From Micromonospora marina (GTDB lineage Bacteria; Actinomycetota; Actinomycetes; Mycobacteriales; Micromonosporaceae): a stretch of DNA of 64,000 nt. Of the stretch, positions 9,195-17,523 are shown in pieces. The stretch's first letter is position 1. Each line of letters opens with the position of its first letter. A program made the position numbers and the translations under genes. The notes beneath the pieces are model-generated. The model made no database searches, was not told where the DNA came from, and was given only the letters and a program-made list of their open reading frames with translations. The stretch is from contig NZ_FMCV01000026.1 in assembly GCF_900091565.1 (NCBI RefSeq), positions 31,471 to 95,470 on the forward strand. Reading direction: 5' to 3'.

Positions 9195-10028
9195 TCACGA
9201 CTTGCCCGCGATCCACAGGCTCGCGAAGACCAGCGCGACGATACCGACCAGGAAGATCGCGAGACCCTCCGTCGACGGGCCGTAGCGGCCCAGGTTGAAA
9301 CCGCCCGGGTCGCCGTCGTGCTTCAGCGTCTCCTGGATGTAGGCGATGATGTCCGCCTTCTCCTCGGGCGTGATCTGGTTGTCGCCGAACACCGGCATGT
9401 TCTGCGGGCCGCTCAGCATGGCGGCGTAGATCTGCCGGTCGCTGGCCGGGGCGAGGCTCGGGGCGTACTTGCCGGAGGACAGCGCGCCGCCGCCACCGCC
9501 GAACGCGTGGCACTGCGAGCAGTTGATCCGGAACAGCTCGCCGCCGGTGGACAGGTTGGCGCCCTCACGCAGGTCGCCGCCGGGGACCTGCGGGCCGCCG
9601 CCAAGCTCCTGGATGTACTGCCCGAGCTGGCGCACCTGCTCGTCGGTGAAGACCGGCGGCTTGCGCATCGCCTGGGCCTCCTGGCGGGCCATCGGCATGC
9701 GACCGCTGCCGACCTGGAACTCGACCGAGGCGGACCCGACACCGATCAGGCTCGGACCGCGGCCCTCGATGCCCTGCGCGTTGCGACCGTGACAGGTCAC
9801 ACAGCTCACGTCGAACAGCGCCTTACCCTCGTTGCCTGCGGCGGTCAACGGAGGGTTGTCCTGCGCCTGCACGCCGGGGGCGAAAACGGTGTAGGCACCG
9901 CCGGCCAGCATCAGGGCGGCGAACAGCCGGACCGCGGCACCCAGCCGGCGGCGGCCCCTGCTGCGCGCAACGGGCCGCCCGCGCAGGCGCGCGAGCAGAC
10001 CGCGTCGGCGGTCGTTGTCAGAAGTCAT
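9195..10028 (-). CDS. qcrC: Cytochrome bc1 complex diheme cytochrome c subunit
   Basis: A 277-aa membrane-anchored diheme cytochrome c. Two CxxCH sites, CVTCHG (~80) and CSQCHA (~180), bind covalent hemes. An N-terminal segment (LGAAVRLFAALMLAGGAYTV) serves as signal or anchor, and a C-terminal helix (GLAIFLVGIVALVFASLWI) holds it in the membrane. In actinobacteria this subunit replaces soluble cytochrome c and passes electrons straight to CtaC. Confidence 0.97.
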   Translation of the reverse strand: MTSDNDRRRGLLARLRGRPVARSRGRRRLGAAVRLFAALMLAGGAYTVFAPGVQAQDNPPLTAAGNEGKALFDVSCVTCHGRNAQGIEGRGPSLIGVGSASVEFQVGSGRMPMARQEAQAMRKPPVFTDEQVRQLGQYIQELGGGPQVPGGDLREGANLSTGGELFRINCSQCHAFGGGGGALSSGKYAPSLAPASDRQIYAAMLSGPQNMPVFGDNQITPEEKADIIAYIQETLKHDGDPGGFNLGRYGPSTEGLAIFLVGIVALVFASLWIAGKS

Positions 10029-10100
10029 GACCTGTGTCCTTAACCGGTTGGACCTTGTCTCAGGGGACGGAGCAGCGGCGCGGTTCGTGACGCGCCAAGA

Positions 10101-10700
10101 TCACTGGAGCCAGTAGATCATGACGTAGAGCCCGATCCACACGACGTCCACGAAGTGCCAGTAGTAGGACACGACGATCGCCGAGGTCGCCTGGGCGGGG
10201 GTGAAGCGGCCCATCGTGGTACGGATCATGAAGATCACGAAGGCGATGAGACCGCCGGTCACGTGCAGACCGTGGAAGCCGGTCGTGAGGTAGAACATCG
10301 ACCCGTAACCGTCTTCGTTGATCTTCACGCCCTCGTGCACCAGGGTCCGGTACTCGTTGAGCTGACCGAGCACGAAGATCAGACCCATCACGAAGGTGAT
10401 CGTGAACCACCGGCGCAGAGCGTGGACGTCACCGCGCTCGGCCGCGAACACGCCGATCTGGCAGGTGATCGAGGAGAGCACCAGGATCACCGTGAACGTG
10501 GTCGCGTACGGGACGTTCAGCACCTCGGTGTGCTTCTCCCACTGCTCCGGCGCCGCCGCGCGGATGGAGAAGTACATCGCGAACAGCGCCGCGAAGAACA
10601 TGAGTTCGCTGGAGAGCCACACGATCGTCCCGACGCTGACCATGTTGGGCCGCGTCAGGGAGTGGATCCGGCTCTTGTCAATGGCTGGGGCCGCAGTCAC
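10101..10700 (-). CDS. ctaE: Cytochrome c oxidase subunit III
   Basis: A 199-aa, five-helix subunit III of the aa3 oxidase. Recognisable are VWLSSELMFFAALFAMYFS, the TTGFHGLHVTGGL helix and the final YYWHFVDVVWIGLYVMIYWLQ. It starts at GTG 10700 with an AATAAT hexamer (10707-10712, minus strand) 6 nt upstream, suggesting a leaderless start for ctaE-qcrCAB. Divergent from the CtaG-like gene. Confidence 0.96.
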   Translation of the reverse strand: MTAAPAIDKSRIHSLTRPNMVSVGTIVWLSSELMFFAALFAMYFSIRAAAPEQWEKHTEVLNVPYATTFTVILVLSSITCQIGVFAAERGDVHALRRWFTITFVMGLIFVLGQLNEYRTLVHEGVKINEDGYGSMFYLTTGFHGLHVTGGLIAFVIFMIRTTMGRFTPAQATSAIVVSYYWHFVDVVWIGLYVMIYWLQ

Positions 10701-10795
10701 GCGGTCATTATTGCCCCTGACCGGGACCGACGATCAGCGGGGTGCCAAACCCGGCCCCTCCGTGGCCCGATCGTGGTGGTCCGCTTCGCCTGACC

Positions 10796-10801
10796 TACCC
10801 T
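10796..10801 (+). promoter_or_regulatory. -10 hexamer, leaderless ctaG-like gene
   Basis: TACCCT ends 7 nt before GTG 10809, inside the 108-bp region shared with divergent ctaE. Confidence 0.6.
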
Positions 10802-10808
10802 GAAAAGC

Positions 10809-11762
10809 GTGCTGCACGTCGATCAGATCCGCGCCGTCACCTCGGCTGTTCCGGCGACGCTGGCGGCGGGAGGCGAGAGCGCCCCGCCGCCGTTCACGGT
10901 GACCCGGGTGTTCACCGAGACGCGGCTGGACAGCTGGCTCACGCTGGGCATCGTCCTGGCCGCCGGCCTCTACCTCTACGGGGTGCACCGGCTGCGGCTG
11001 CGCGGCGACCGCTGGCCGGTCGTCCGTACCGTGTCGTTCCTCGGCCCCGGCCTCGGCGGCATCGCGCTGGTCACGCTCACCGGCCTCGGCGCGTACGACA
11101 CCGCCCTGCTCTCGGTGCACATGGTGCAGCACATGGTGCTGTCGATGATCGCGCCGATCTTCCTGGCGCTCGGCGCCCCGATGACGCTGGCGCTGCGCAC
11201 GCTCCCGGCACGGCCCCGCAAGCGGCTGCTCGCGATCGTGCACAGCAAGGTGATCCGGATCTACACCTTCCCGCTTGTGGCGTTCGCCATCTTCGTGGTG
11301 AACCCGTTCGCGCTGTACTTCACCGACCTCTACGAGTTCACCCTGCGCCACGACTGGGCGCACGAACTGGTCCACGCGCACTTCATCGCCACCGGCTGCG
11401 TCTTCTTCTGGCCCCTGCTCGGCCTGGACCCGCTGCCCGGCCGCTGGCCGTACCCGGGGCGTGCGCTGCTCATGCTGCTCTCGGTGCCGTTCCACACCGT
11501 CCTCGGCCTGACCATCATGCAGAGCACCACGCTGTTCGGCGGCGACTGGTACCCGTCGCTGAACCTTTATTGGTCCGACCCCTGGAACGACCAGGTGGTG
11601 GCCGGCGGCATCCTGTGGGCCGGCGGCGAGTTCGTCAGCGTCACCATGCTCGCCGTCCTGGTCGTCCAGTGGGTCAGGCAGTCCGAGCGCGAGGCCCGCC
11701 GGCTCGACCGCGAGCTGGACCGCCAGGAGGCCCGCGAGCGCGCCGCGGAGGCCAGCGCCTGA
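10809..11762 (+). CDS. CtaG-type cytochrome c oxidase assembly protein
   Basis: A 317-aa polytopic membrane protein of the caa3/CtaG family. Histidine-containing helices fit copper handling: LLSVHMVQHMVLSMIAPIFL, then the HDWAHELVHAHFIATGC segment, and SVPFHTVLGLTIMQ. At least six hydrophobic helices are apparent, with a charged cytosolic tail rich in Arg and Glu. Placement opposite ctaE-qcrCAB supports a role in maturing the terminal oxidase. An exact copper-delivery role is inferred. Confidence 0.88.
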   Translation: MLHVDQIRAVTSAVPATLAAGGESAPPPFTVTRVFTETRLDSWLTLGIVLAAGLYLYGVHRLRLRGDRWPVVRTVSFLGPGLGGIALVTLTGLGAYDTALLSVHMVQHMVLSMIAPIFLALGAPMTLALRTLPARPRKRLLAIVHSKVIRIYTFPLVAFAIFVVNPFALYFTDLYEFTLRHDWAHELVHAHFIATGCVFFWPLLGLDPLPGRWPYPGRALLMLLSVPFHTVLGLTIMQSTTLFGGDWYPSLNLYWSDPWNDQVVAGGILWAGGEFVSVTMLAVLVVQWVRQSEREARRLDRELDRQEARERAAEASA

Positions 11763-11866
11763 GGCCGGGTCAGTGGTACGCCCCGAGCCCGCCCGGGCGG
11801 GGCGACGACCCGGATGTGACGACCGCTACGATCAGCGGGCAGCTACGAGGTGGGAGCCACGTCACG

Positions 11867-12265
11867 ATGAGCGATCGTCTTTGCACCGTCCTGCTCTACA
11901 GCGACGACCCGAAGGTCCGCGACCGGATGCGGCTGGCCGTGGGCACCCGGCCGGCGCCCGGGCTCGAGGTCGAGTTCGTCGAGGCCGACGACTACGACGC
12001 CTGCGTCCGGCTGGTCGACGACTACGAGATCGACCTGCTCCTGCTCGACGGCGAGGCGACCCCTGGCGGCGGCATCGGCATCGCCCGCCAGATCAAGGAC
12101 GACCGGGACGACGCGCCGCCGACCTGCGTGGTGCTCGCTCGCGCCGCCGACCGCTGGCTGGCCGCGTACGCCGAGGTCGACGCCACGCTCACCCACCCGC
12201 TCGACCCGGTGGTCGCCGGCAGCACCGTCGCGGAGCTGCTGCGCCGCACCCACGCCGCGGCCTGA
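11867..12265 (+). CDS. Receiver-like (CheY-fold) single-domain protein
   Basis: A 132-aa protein resembling a stand-alone response-regulator receiver. VLLYSDDPKVRDRMRLAV is the first strand with its acidic pair (SDD), and YEIDLLLLDGEATPGGGIGIARQIK carries the predicted phospho-acceptor Asp at the end of strand 3. The conserved Lys near strand 5 is not obvious (ATLTHPLDPVVA), so phosphorylation may be lost. No output domain or partner kinase is nearby. ATG 11867 follows a GAGGTGGGAG leader. Confidence 0.75.
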   Translation: MSDRLCTVLLYSDDPKVRDRMRLAVGTRPAPGLEVEFVEADDYDACVRLVDDYEIDLLLLDGEATPGGGIGIARQIKDDRDDAPPTCVVLARAADRWLAAYAEVDATLTHPLDPVVAGSTVAELLRRTHAAA

Positions 12266-12345
12266 TCGCCCGGCCTCAGCGCGCCACGGCGACGCGGCCG
12301 TAGCGCGCCCCAACCGCTTTCCTCACGCCGCTCGGGAGGCCCGCC

Positions 12346-13392
12346 ATGGGCGAACGGACCTGGCCGCTTCTGCTCAACGCGCTGCTGCGCGGCGAGGAGC
12401 TCTCCACCGCCGACACCGCGTGGGCGATGGGCGAGATCATGGCCGGCTCGGCCACCCCGGCCCAGATCGCCGGGTTCGCCGTGGCGCTGCGCACCAAGGG
12501 CGAGACCCCCGCCGAGCTGGGCGGCCTCGTCGAGGCCATGCTGACCCGGGCGGTGCCGGTGCACCTGCCCGAGGACGTACGCGCGACCGCGCTGGACGTG
12601 GTCGGCACCGGCGGCGACCTCGCCCACACGGTGAACATCTCCACCATGGCGGCGCTGGTGGTCGCCGGGGCGGGGGTCCGCGTGGTCAAGCACGGCAACC
12701 GGGCCGCCTCCTCCTCCTGCGGCACCGCGGACGTGCTGGAGCAGCTCGGCGTCTCCCTCGACCTGGCGCCCGAGCAGGTGGCCCGCTGCGTCACCGAGGC
12801 CGGCATCGGCTTCTGCTTCGCCGCCCGGTTCCACCCTGGCATGCGGCACACCGGCCCGGTCCGGCGCGAGATCGGCGTACCCACCGCCTTCAACTTCCTC
12901 GGCCCGCTGACCAACCCGGCGCGGCCCCGCGCGGGTGCCGTGGGTTGCTTCGACAAGCGGATGGCCCCGGTGATGGCCGCCGTCTTCGCGGCCCGGGGTG
13001 ACTCCGCGATCGTGGTACGCGGCGAGGACGGCCTGGACGAGTTCAGCACCGGCGCCCCCACCCGGGTCTGGGTGGCGCAGCAGGGCACAGTCACGGAGGC
13101 GGTGTTGGACGCCACCGAGCTCGGCGTGCCCCGGGCCACCCTGGCCGACCTGCGCGGCGGGGACGCGGTCTACAACGCCGACGTGGTCCGCCGGCTGCTC
13201 GCCGGTGAGACCGGTCCGGTACGGGACGCGGTGCTGGTCAACGCCGCCGTCGCGCTGGCCACCCAGGGTCCGCTCGACGGCGACCTGTACGAGGTGCTGC
13301 GGGCCAACCTGGACCGGGCCGCCGAGGCGGTCGACTCGGGTTCCGCCGCGGCCGCGCTGGAGCGGTGGCTCGAGGTGGCGCGCACCGCCTGA
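12346..13392 (+). CDS. trpD: Anthranilate phosphoribosyltransferase
   Basis: Second-step tryptophan enzyme, 348 aa, joining anthranilate to PRPP. The PRPP loop VVGTGGDLAHTVNIST, the KHGNRAASSSCGTADVLEQ anthranilate-binding segment and the RREIGVPTAFNFLGPLTNPA stretch are all intact. GGGAGG 10 nt before ATG 12346 is the ribosome site. No other trp gene is next to it, as at the equivalent mycobacterial site. Confidence 0.96.
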   Translation: MGERTWPLLLNALLRGEELSTADTAWAMGEIMAGSATPAQIAGFAVALRTKGETPAELGGLVEAMLTRAVPVHLPEDVRATALDVVGTGGDLAHTVNISTMAALVVAGAGVRVVKHGNRAASSSCGTADVLEQLGVSLDLAPEQVARCVTEAGIGFCFAARFHPGMRHTGPVRREIGVPTAFNFLGPLTNPARPRAGAVGCFDKRMAPVMAAVFAARGDSAIVVRGEDGLDEFSTGAPTRVWVAQQGTVTEAVLDATELGVPRATLADLRGGDAVYNADVVRRLLAGETGPVRDAVLVNAAVALATQGPLDGDLYEVLRANLDRAAEAVDSGSAAAALERWLEVARTA

Positions 13393-13563
13393 CGGCGGGG
13401 TTGTCGTACCCGCGTGCCAAACTACACGGGAGTTATTTTCCGTTTTCGGCAGTTGGTTCGGCCGAGCCGTCGCGCCGGCCGAGCCGCTTACCTGGCCGGA
13501 CCTTTGGTCCGCCGGCCGCGTCTCACCGCACCGGCCGGTGCCCGGGAGCGAGAGGAGCCACCC

Positions 13564-13773
13564 GTGTCTGACCGCGAGCTGCACTGCGACACCTGCGCGG
13601 GCGTCGTGCCGTTCGAGGCGCCGCCGTGCGGCGACGGGCACGGCGCCGACTGCCCGGAGCTGATCTGCACCGGTTGCGGCGCGGCCGTGGTGATCGCCAC
13701 GTTCGCCTTCCGCGAGACCCGCCTGGCGAGCCGCCGCGCACCTCGCCGGCCCTCCCACGCCCGGGCCGCCTGA
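13564..13773 (+). CDS. Small cysteine-rich (zinc-ribbon-like) protein
   Basis: A 69-aa protein with four CxxC-like half-sites: CDTC, then CGDGHGADC, then CTGC. This probably binds one or two zinc ions. A strongly basic C-terminus (RRAPRRPSHARAA) follows. GTG 13564 is chosen because AGAGGAG lies 7-10 nt upstream; the frame is open further 5' without family-like sequence. Function unknown. Confidence 0.65.
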   Translation: MSDRELHCDTCAGVVPFEAPPCGDGHGADCPELICTGCGAAVVIATFAFRETRLASRRAPRRPSHARAA

Positions 13774-13959
13774 CAGTGAGGATGTAGCGGTGGGGTCACC
13801 CGGCCCGGTCTGACTCTGCTCCCTCCCCCGGCGACGCCCTTCCTCCGCCACGCCCGTCCACGCCGGGCCCGTCCACGCCGGGCCAATCCCGCGCTACGCC
13901 TTTCCTGTACCGCGCCCGATCCACGCCGCGCCCTTCCACGCCGCGCCCCTTGCGTGCAC

Positions 13960-13996
13960 CGCCCCCGCCCCGCCCCCGCCCCGCCCCCGCCCCGCC
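13960..13996. repeat. C-rich 11-nt tandem repeat
   Basis: Units of CGCCCCCGCCC recur about three times. A simple-sequence tract with no coding role seen. Confidence 0.8.
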
Positions 13997-14016
13997 GGCC
14001 CAACCGTCCGACGCGC

Positions 14017-14075
14017 GTGATCAAGGAGTTTCTGTCCGCCTGGACCACCGCGAGGGACACAAACTCCTTGATCAC
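14017..14075. repeat. Palindromic repeat, GATCAAGGAGTTT family, copy 1
   Basis: 21-nt arms (14017-14037 and 14055-14075) pair at 20 of 21 positions around a 17-nt loop. Each arm begins GTGATCAAGGAGTTT. The same arm motif recurs in the next element. Confidence 0.85.
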
Positions 14076-14121
14076 CGCCTGGTGATCGGGGGGTGGTGAG
14101 GGCTCTGCCATCCGAGGCGGC

Positions 14122-14176
14122 GATCAAGGGGTTTGCGTCTCTGACGGTGCGCGAAATCGCCCCAAACTCCTTGATC
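14122..14176. repeat. Palindromic repeat, GATCAAGGAGTTT family, copy 2
   Basis: The 13-nt arms 14122-14134 (GATCAAGGGGTTT) and 14164-14176 pair at 12 of 13 positions. Same family as copy 1, with a longer, diverged centre. Confidence 0.8.
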
Positions 14177-14305
14177 AACAGGGTCGGGCGGGGCGCGAGG
14201 CCCGTGCGCGCCGGGCGCCAGGCCGACGCGACAAGCCAAGCGGAACGACGGCTCTCGGCGAATGGAATTGTCGTATGGAACGCCGACCGACCCCGCCCGG
14301 GGGGT

Positions 14306-14360
14306 GATCATGAGGTTGCCGGGGACGAATAGGACCGCTGGTGCCGTCAACTTCATGATC
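14306..14360. repeat. Palindromic repeat, related GATCATGAAGTTG family
   Basis: Arms 14306-14318 (GATCATGAGGTTG) and 14348-14360 pair at 12 of 13 positions across a 29-nt centre. The arm shares its GATCA start and GTT end with the other two palindromes but is a distinct variant. Confidence 0.75.
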
Positions 14361-14403
14361 GACGGGGCGAGGCCCAGGGCGGGAGAGCGCCTAGGGGGTG
14401 GAA

Positions 14404-14448
14404 CGCCGCAGGCCCGCGGCCCCTGATGCGGGGCGCGGGCCTGCGGCG
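14404..14448 (-). terminator. Hairpin after ctaF
   Basis: Arms 14404-14423 and 14430-14448 form a 19-bp GC stem with one bulged G and a 6-nt loop, starting 10 nt beyond the ctaF stop. Confidence 0.8.
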
Positions 14449-14458
14449 GCGCTTCGGG

Positions 14459-14884
14459 TCAGTGCTCGGCGGTACGGCGGGTGCCCGAGTAGTACTCGAA
14501 CAGCAGCCCGCAGGTCGCGAAGACGACCGCCACCAGGCCCAGTCCCAGCAGCCAGAACTGCCAGAACACCAGGCCGAGGCCGGCGATCGCGGCGGCCAGC
14601 GCCAGACCGAACGGCCAGTAGCTGCCCGGGCTGAAGAAGCCGACCTCACCGGCACCGTCGGCGATCTCGCCGTCCGGCCGGTCCTCGGGGCGCAGATCGA
14701 TCCGGCGGGAGACGAACCAGAAGAAGCCGCCGCACATCGAGGTGAGCAGGCCGGAGAGCATCAGCGCCACGGTGCCGATCCACTCGACCGCGCCGCTCTC
14801 GCCCCAGGTCCACAGCCCGTAGAGCATCGTGGCGCCGAACAGGAACACCGAAATGATGGTGAAGATCTTCCACTCGGTCTTCAT
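14459..14884 (-). CDS. ctaF: Actinobacterial cytochrome c oxidase subunit IV
   Basis: A 141-aa small subunit of the aa3 oxidase with four membrane helices: FTIISVFLFGATMLYGLWTW, then a VALMLSGLLTSMCGGFFWFV helix, and two in the C-terminal half (FGLALAAAIAGLGLVFWQFW and LGLVAVVFATCGLLFEYY). It lies 10 nt after ctaC, so the two are cotranscribed. ATG 14884 has GAGGGG upstream. As in mycobacteria, ctaD (subunit I) is not in this cluster. Confidence 0.93.
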   Translation of the reverse strand: MKTEWKIFTIISVFLFGATMLYGLWTWGESGAVEWIGTVALMLSGLLTSMCGGFFWFVSRRIDLRPEDRPDGEIADGAGEVGFFSPGSYWPFGLALAAAIAGLGLVFWQFWLLGLGLVAVVFATCGLLFEYYSGTRRTAEH

Positions 14885-14894
14885 GCCGAACCCC

Positions 14895-15866
14895 TCAGCT
14901 TCCCGCGCCGGCCGTCGCGTCGGACGGGTTGAAGTTGTTCGCGTCTCGCCGGGTGTCGAACGGCTTGGTCTCGGTGGCGTACTCCGGCTCACCGATGGCG
15001 CCGAGCGCCTCCTGGGTCGACTTGCCGGCCTTCTTGGCCGCCAGGAACTGGTCGTACCTCTCCGGCGAGACGACCCGCAGCTCGAAGTTCATGAAGGCGT
15101 GGTAGCTGCCGCACAGCTCGGCGCAGCGGCCGACGAACGCGCCCTCCTGGTCGATGCTGGAGACCTCGAACGTGTTGCGGATGTTGCCCGGCATGACGTC
15201 CCGCTTGAACAGCAGCTCCGGCACCCAGAACGAGTGGATGACGTCGCGGCTGGTCTCCTCGAACCGGATCGAGCGGCCGCTGGGCAGCACCAGCACCGGG
15301 ATGACCTCGCTGGTGCCGAGCACCGAGGCGACGGTGTTGGCGTCACGGCCCTGACCGTCGCGGTAGTTGAACTGCCAGTTCCACTTGAACGCCACGACCT
15401 CGACGGTGACGTCCGGGTTCCTCGACTCCTTCACCACGTCGGTCTGCACGACAGCGGTGTAGTAGAAGAGGACGGAGACCACGAGGATCGGCGCGATGGT
15501 GTAGAGGAACTCCATCGGCAGGTTGTAGCGGGTCTGCACCGGCAGCTCGTTGCCGCGCTTGCGATAGCGGACCACGCACCAGAAGATCAGGCCCCACACG
15601 AACACGCCGACGGCGAGCGCCGCGATGCAGGACGCGATCCACAGGTCGTACATGCGGTGCGACTCGGGCGTGATGCCGCCCTGCGGCCAGCCGAAGCCGC
15701 CGAACGTCTTACCGACGTCACAGCCGGTGAGTGAGACCAGCAGCGCCGCCGCGCCGAGACCGAGCCCGGCGATTCGACCAGCACCACGCCGCCGGCGCCC
15801 ACCGGCCCCCGGGGAAGCGCTGTGCCGTACGGCCGAGCGCCGTACCTCCGAACTCCTTGCGACCAC
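14895..15866 (-). CDS. ctaC: Cytochrome c oxidase subunit II
   Basis: A 323-aa CuA-bearing subunit II. The N-terminus is an Arg-rich leader, a hydrophobic stretch and a lipobox ending LTGC, with Cys at residue 49, so it is probably a lipoprotein. Two membrane helices follow (IASCIAALAVGVFVWGLIFW and IAPILVVSVLFYYTAVV). The cupredoxin domain carries the CuA ligands DVIHSFWVPEL and CAELCGSYHAFM. VVAFKWNWQFNY is the aromatic electron-entry stretch. GTG 15866 has GGGAGG upstream; a TAATCT hexamer on the minus strand at 15942-15947 is a tentative -10. Confidence 0.95.
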   Translation of the reverse strand: MVARSSEVRRSAVRHSASPGAGGRRRRGAGRIAGLGLGAAALLVSLTGCDVGKTFGGFGWPQGGITPESHRMYDLWIASCIAALAVGVFVWGLIFWCVVRYRKRGNELPVQTRYNLPMEFLYTIAPILVVSVLFYYTAVVQTDVVKESRNPDVTVEVVAFKWNWQFNYRDGQGRDANTVASVLGTSEVIPVLVLPSGRSIRFEETSRDVIHSFWVPELLFKRDVMPGNIRNTFEVSSIDQEGAFVGRCAELCGSYHAFMNFELRVVSPERYDQFLAAKKAGKSTQEALGAIGEPEYATETKPFDTRRDANNFNPSDATAGAGS

Positions 15867-16023
15867 CTGGTCCTGCCTCCCTAGCGCGCCGCGGCGGTTG
15901 TTCTCCCTGACACCGACGGCAAAGGCGTCACCGACGGTCGCAGATTACTCGACCATGACCGGCCAGGCCGTCTTGGGGTCGCTGTCCACCCCCATCGGGG
16001 GGATCTTGGGCGTAACCGGGCGA

Positions 16024-16029
16024 TAGCGT
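16024..16029 (+). promoter_or_regulatory. -10 hexamer before cysteine desulfurase
   Basis: TAGCGT ends 8 nt before ATG 16038. The intervening GGAGCCTC could also give weak ribosome binding. Confidence 0.5.
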
Positions 16030-16037
16030 GGAGCCTC

Positions 16038-17189
16038 ATGAGCGTCTCCCCGGTCTACCTGGACGCCGCCAGCGCGGCACCGCTGCATCCGGTCGCGCGG
16101 CAGGCGCTGCTGGCCGCCCTGGACGACGGCTGGGCGGACCCGGCCCGGCTGTACGCGCCGGCCCGCCGGGCCCGCCGGCTCCTCGACGCCGCGCGGGAGG
16201 CCGCCGCGCAGACGCTCGGCGTCCGCGCCGACGAGGTGTCCTTCACCCCCAGCGGTACGGCGGCAGCACACGCCGCCGTCCTCGGTGGCCTGGCCGGGCG
16301 GCGCCGGGCCGGGGCGACGCTCGTGCACTCGGCGATCGAGCACTCGGCGGTGCTGCACGCCGCCCAGCGGCACACGGCCGGCGGCGGCGCGGCGGTGTCC
16401 GTACCCGTGGACCGGTCGGGCCGGCTGGACCTGGACGTCTGGGCGGCGGCGGTGGCCGCGCCCGGCGTTGCCCTCGCCGCCCTGATCGGGGCCAGTCACG
16501 AGGTGGGCACGGTGCAGCCGGTGCCCGCGGCGGCGGAGCTGTGCGCCGAGGCGGGAGTGCCGCTGTACGTGGACGCGGCGCAGCTGGCGGGCCGGGTGCC
16601 GCTGCCGTCGGGCTGGTCGGTGCTGACCGCCAGTGCGCACAAGTGGGGCGGGCCGCCCGGTGTCGGGCTGCTCGTGGTCCGCAAGGGCACCCGGTGGGAG
16701 TCGCCGTACCCGGCCGACGAGCGGGAGTCGGGGCGTACCCCGGGCGTGGTGAACCTGCCGGCGGTGGTCGCGGCGGCGGCGAGCCTGCGCGCGGCGGCGG
16801 CCGACGCGGCGGCGGAGGCGGCCCGGCTGGGTCCGCTGGTGGACCGGATCCGGGCGCGGGTGGCGGCCGAGGTGCCGGACGTGGAGGTGGTCGGCGACCC
16901 GGTGGACCGGTTGCCGCACCTGGTGACGTTCTCCTGCCTGTACGTCGACGGCGAGGCGTTGCTGCACGCGCTGGACCGGCGCGGGTTCGCGGTGTCCTCC
17001 GGCTCGTCGTGCACGTCGTCGACGTTGCGCCCGTCACACGTGCTGGAGGCGATGGGGGTGCTGTCGCACGGCAACGTGCGGGTGTCGCTGCACCGGGAGA
17101 CCACCGAGGCGGACGTGGAGCGGTTCCTGGCCGAGCTGCCCGGGATCGTGGCGGACCTGCGGGCGGAAGCGGGGGTGACGGACCTGTGA
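16038..17189 (+). CDS. Cysteine desulfurase (NifS/IscS class, PLP)
   Basis: A 383-aa class V aminotransferase-fold enzyme that removes sulfur from cysteine for Fe-S clusters or thiolation. PLP-binding Lys is in TASAHKWGGPPGVG, near residue 203. The mobile catalytic loop is SSGSSCTSSTLRPSHVL with Cys near 324. The N-terminus YLDAASAAPLHP is the family start (YLDNAATTP-like). It is followed by a TusA-like gene, so sulfur relay is the likely role. It is not beside iscU or suf genes. Confidence 0.93.
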   Translation: MSVSPVYLDAASAAPLHPVARQALLAALDDGWADPARLYAPARRARRLLDAAREAAAQTLGVRADEVSFTPSGTAAAHAAVLGGLAGRRRAGATLVHSAIEHSAVLHAAQRHTAGGGAAVSVPVDRSGRLDLDVWAAAVAAPGVALAALIGASHEVGTVQPVPAAAELCAEAGVPLYVDAAQLAGRVPLPSGWSVLTASAHKWGGPPGVGLLVVRKGTRWESPYPADERESGRTPGVVNLPAVVAAAASLRAAAADAAAEAARLGPLVDRIRARVAAEVPDVEVVGDPVDRLPHLVTFSCLYVDGEALLHALDRRGFAVSSGSSCTSSTLRPSHVLEAMGVLSHGNVRVSLHRETTEADVERFLAELPGIVADLRAEAGVTDL

Positions 17190-17249
17190 GCGCGAGGAGT
17201 GAGCCGCTCCTGCGAGCCCCGCAGTCGCGAACGGAGACGGACCTGTGAG
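17177..17249 (+). repeat. Short dispersed element flanked by 14-nt direct repeats
   Basis: GACGGACCTGTGAG occurs at 17177-17190, spanning the desulfurase stop, and at 17236-17249, spanning the next gene's start. The ~45 nt between them includes CGAGCCCCGCAGTCGCGAAC, a GC-rich word that looks like a dispersed actinobacterial mini-element. A related GTGAGCGAGCGACGCGAGCC word lies at about 27614. Confidence 0.6.
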
Positions 17250-17463
17250 TGAGCCGGACGAGGTGCTGGACTGCCGGGGGCAGCGGTGCCCGCTGCCGGT
17301 GATCAATCTCGCCCGGCTGGTGCCCGGCCTGCCGCCCGGCGCGGTGGTGCGGGTGCTCGCGGACGACCCGGCCGCGGCGGTGGACATCCCGGCGTGGTGC
17401 CGGATGCGCGGCCACGAGTTCCTCGCCGAGCGCCCGGGCCCCGCCTACGACGTCCGGGTGTAA
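17245..17463 (+). CDS. TusA/SirA-like sulfur carrier
   Basis: A 72-aa TusA-family protein that accepts a persulfide from a desulfurase. The active CPxP motif is CPLP within LDCRGQRCPLPVINLARL (Cys ~16). A CGGAGACG ribosome site precedes GTG 17245. The stop codon TAA is the first triplet of the GGGCCC repeat element that follows. Its position after the desulfurase supports a donor-acceptor pair. Confidence 0.9.
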   Translation: MSEPDEVLDCRGQRCPLPVINLARLVPGLPPGAVVRVLADDPAAAVDIPAWCRMRGHEFLAERPGPAYDVRV

Positions 17464-17516
17464 GGAAGGGCCCCCTCTTAACGCCTCGGGTAGAGGAAGG
17501 GCCCCTTGTTAACGCC
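17461..17516. repeat. Double GGGCCC-cored repeat, copy 1
   Basis: Two adjacent units, 17461-17485 and 17491-17516, each of the form TAAGGAAGGGCCCC...TTAACGCC. It lies between the convergent TusA and ATPase genes and may terminate transcription both ways. Related pairs occur at 43473 and 48782. Confidence 0.85.
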
Positions 17517-17523
17517 CGGCGCG

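Larger units (their letters stand above)
13774..14403. other. Non-coding, repeat-rich spacer
   Basis: About 630 bp between the zinc-ribbon gene and the ctaF terminator without a convincing gene. It holds C-rich tandem repeats near 13960-13996, short repeats of the CCACGCCGGGCCCGT type at 13857-13885, and three imperfect palindromes listed separately. Confidence 0.7.

Noticed and set aside
13960..14360. Possible CRISPR or tRNA-like structure
   Set aside because: Repeats are either simple C-rich tandems or isolated palindromes with no regular spacers; no cas genes and no cloverleaf.
14459..15866. Missing ctaD as sign of a broken oxidase operon
   Set aside because: In mycobacteria ctaD also lies apart from ctaC-ctaF, so its absence is not evidence of loss.
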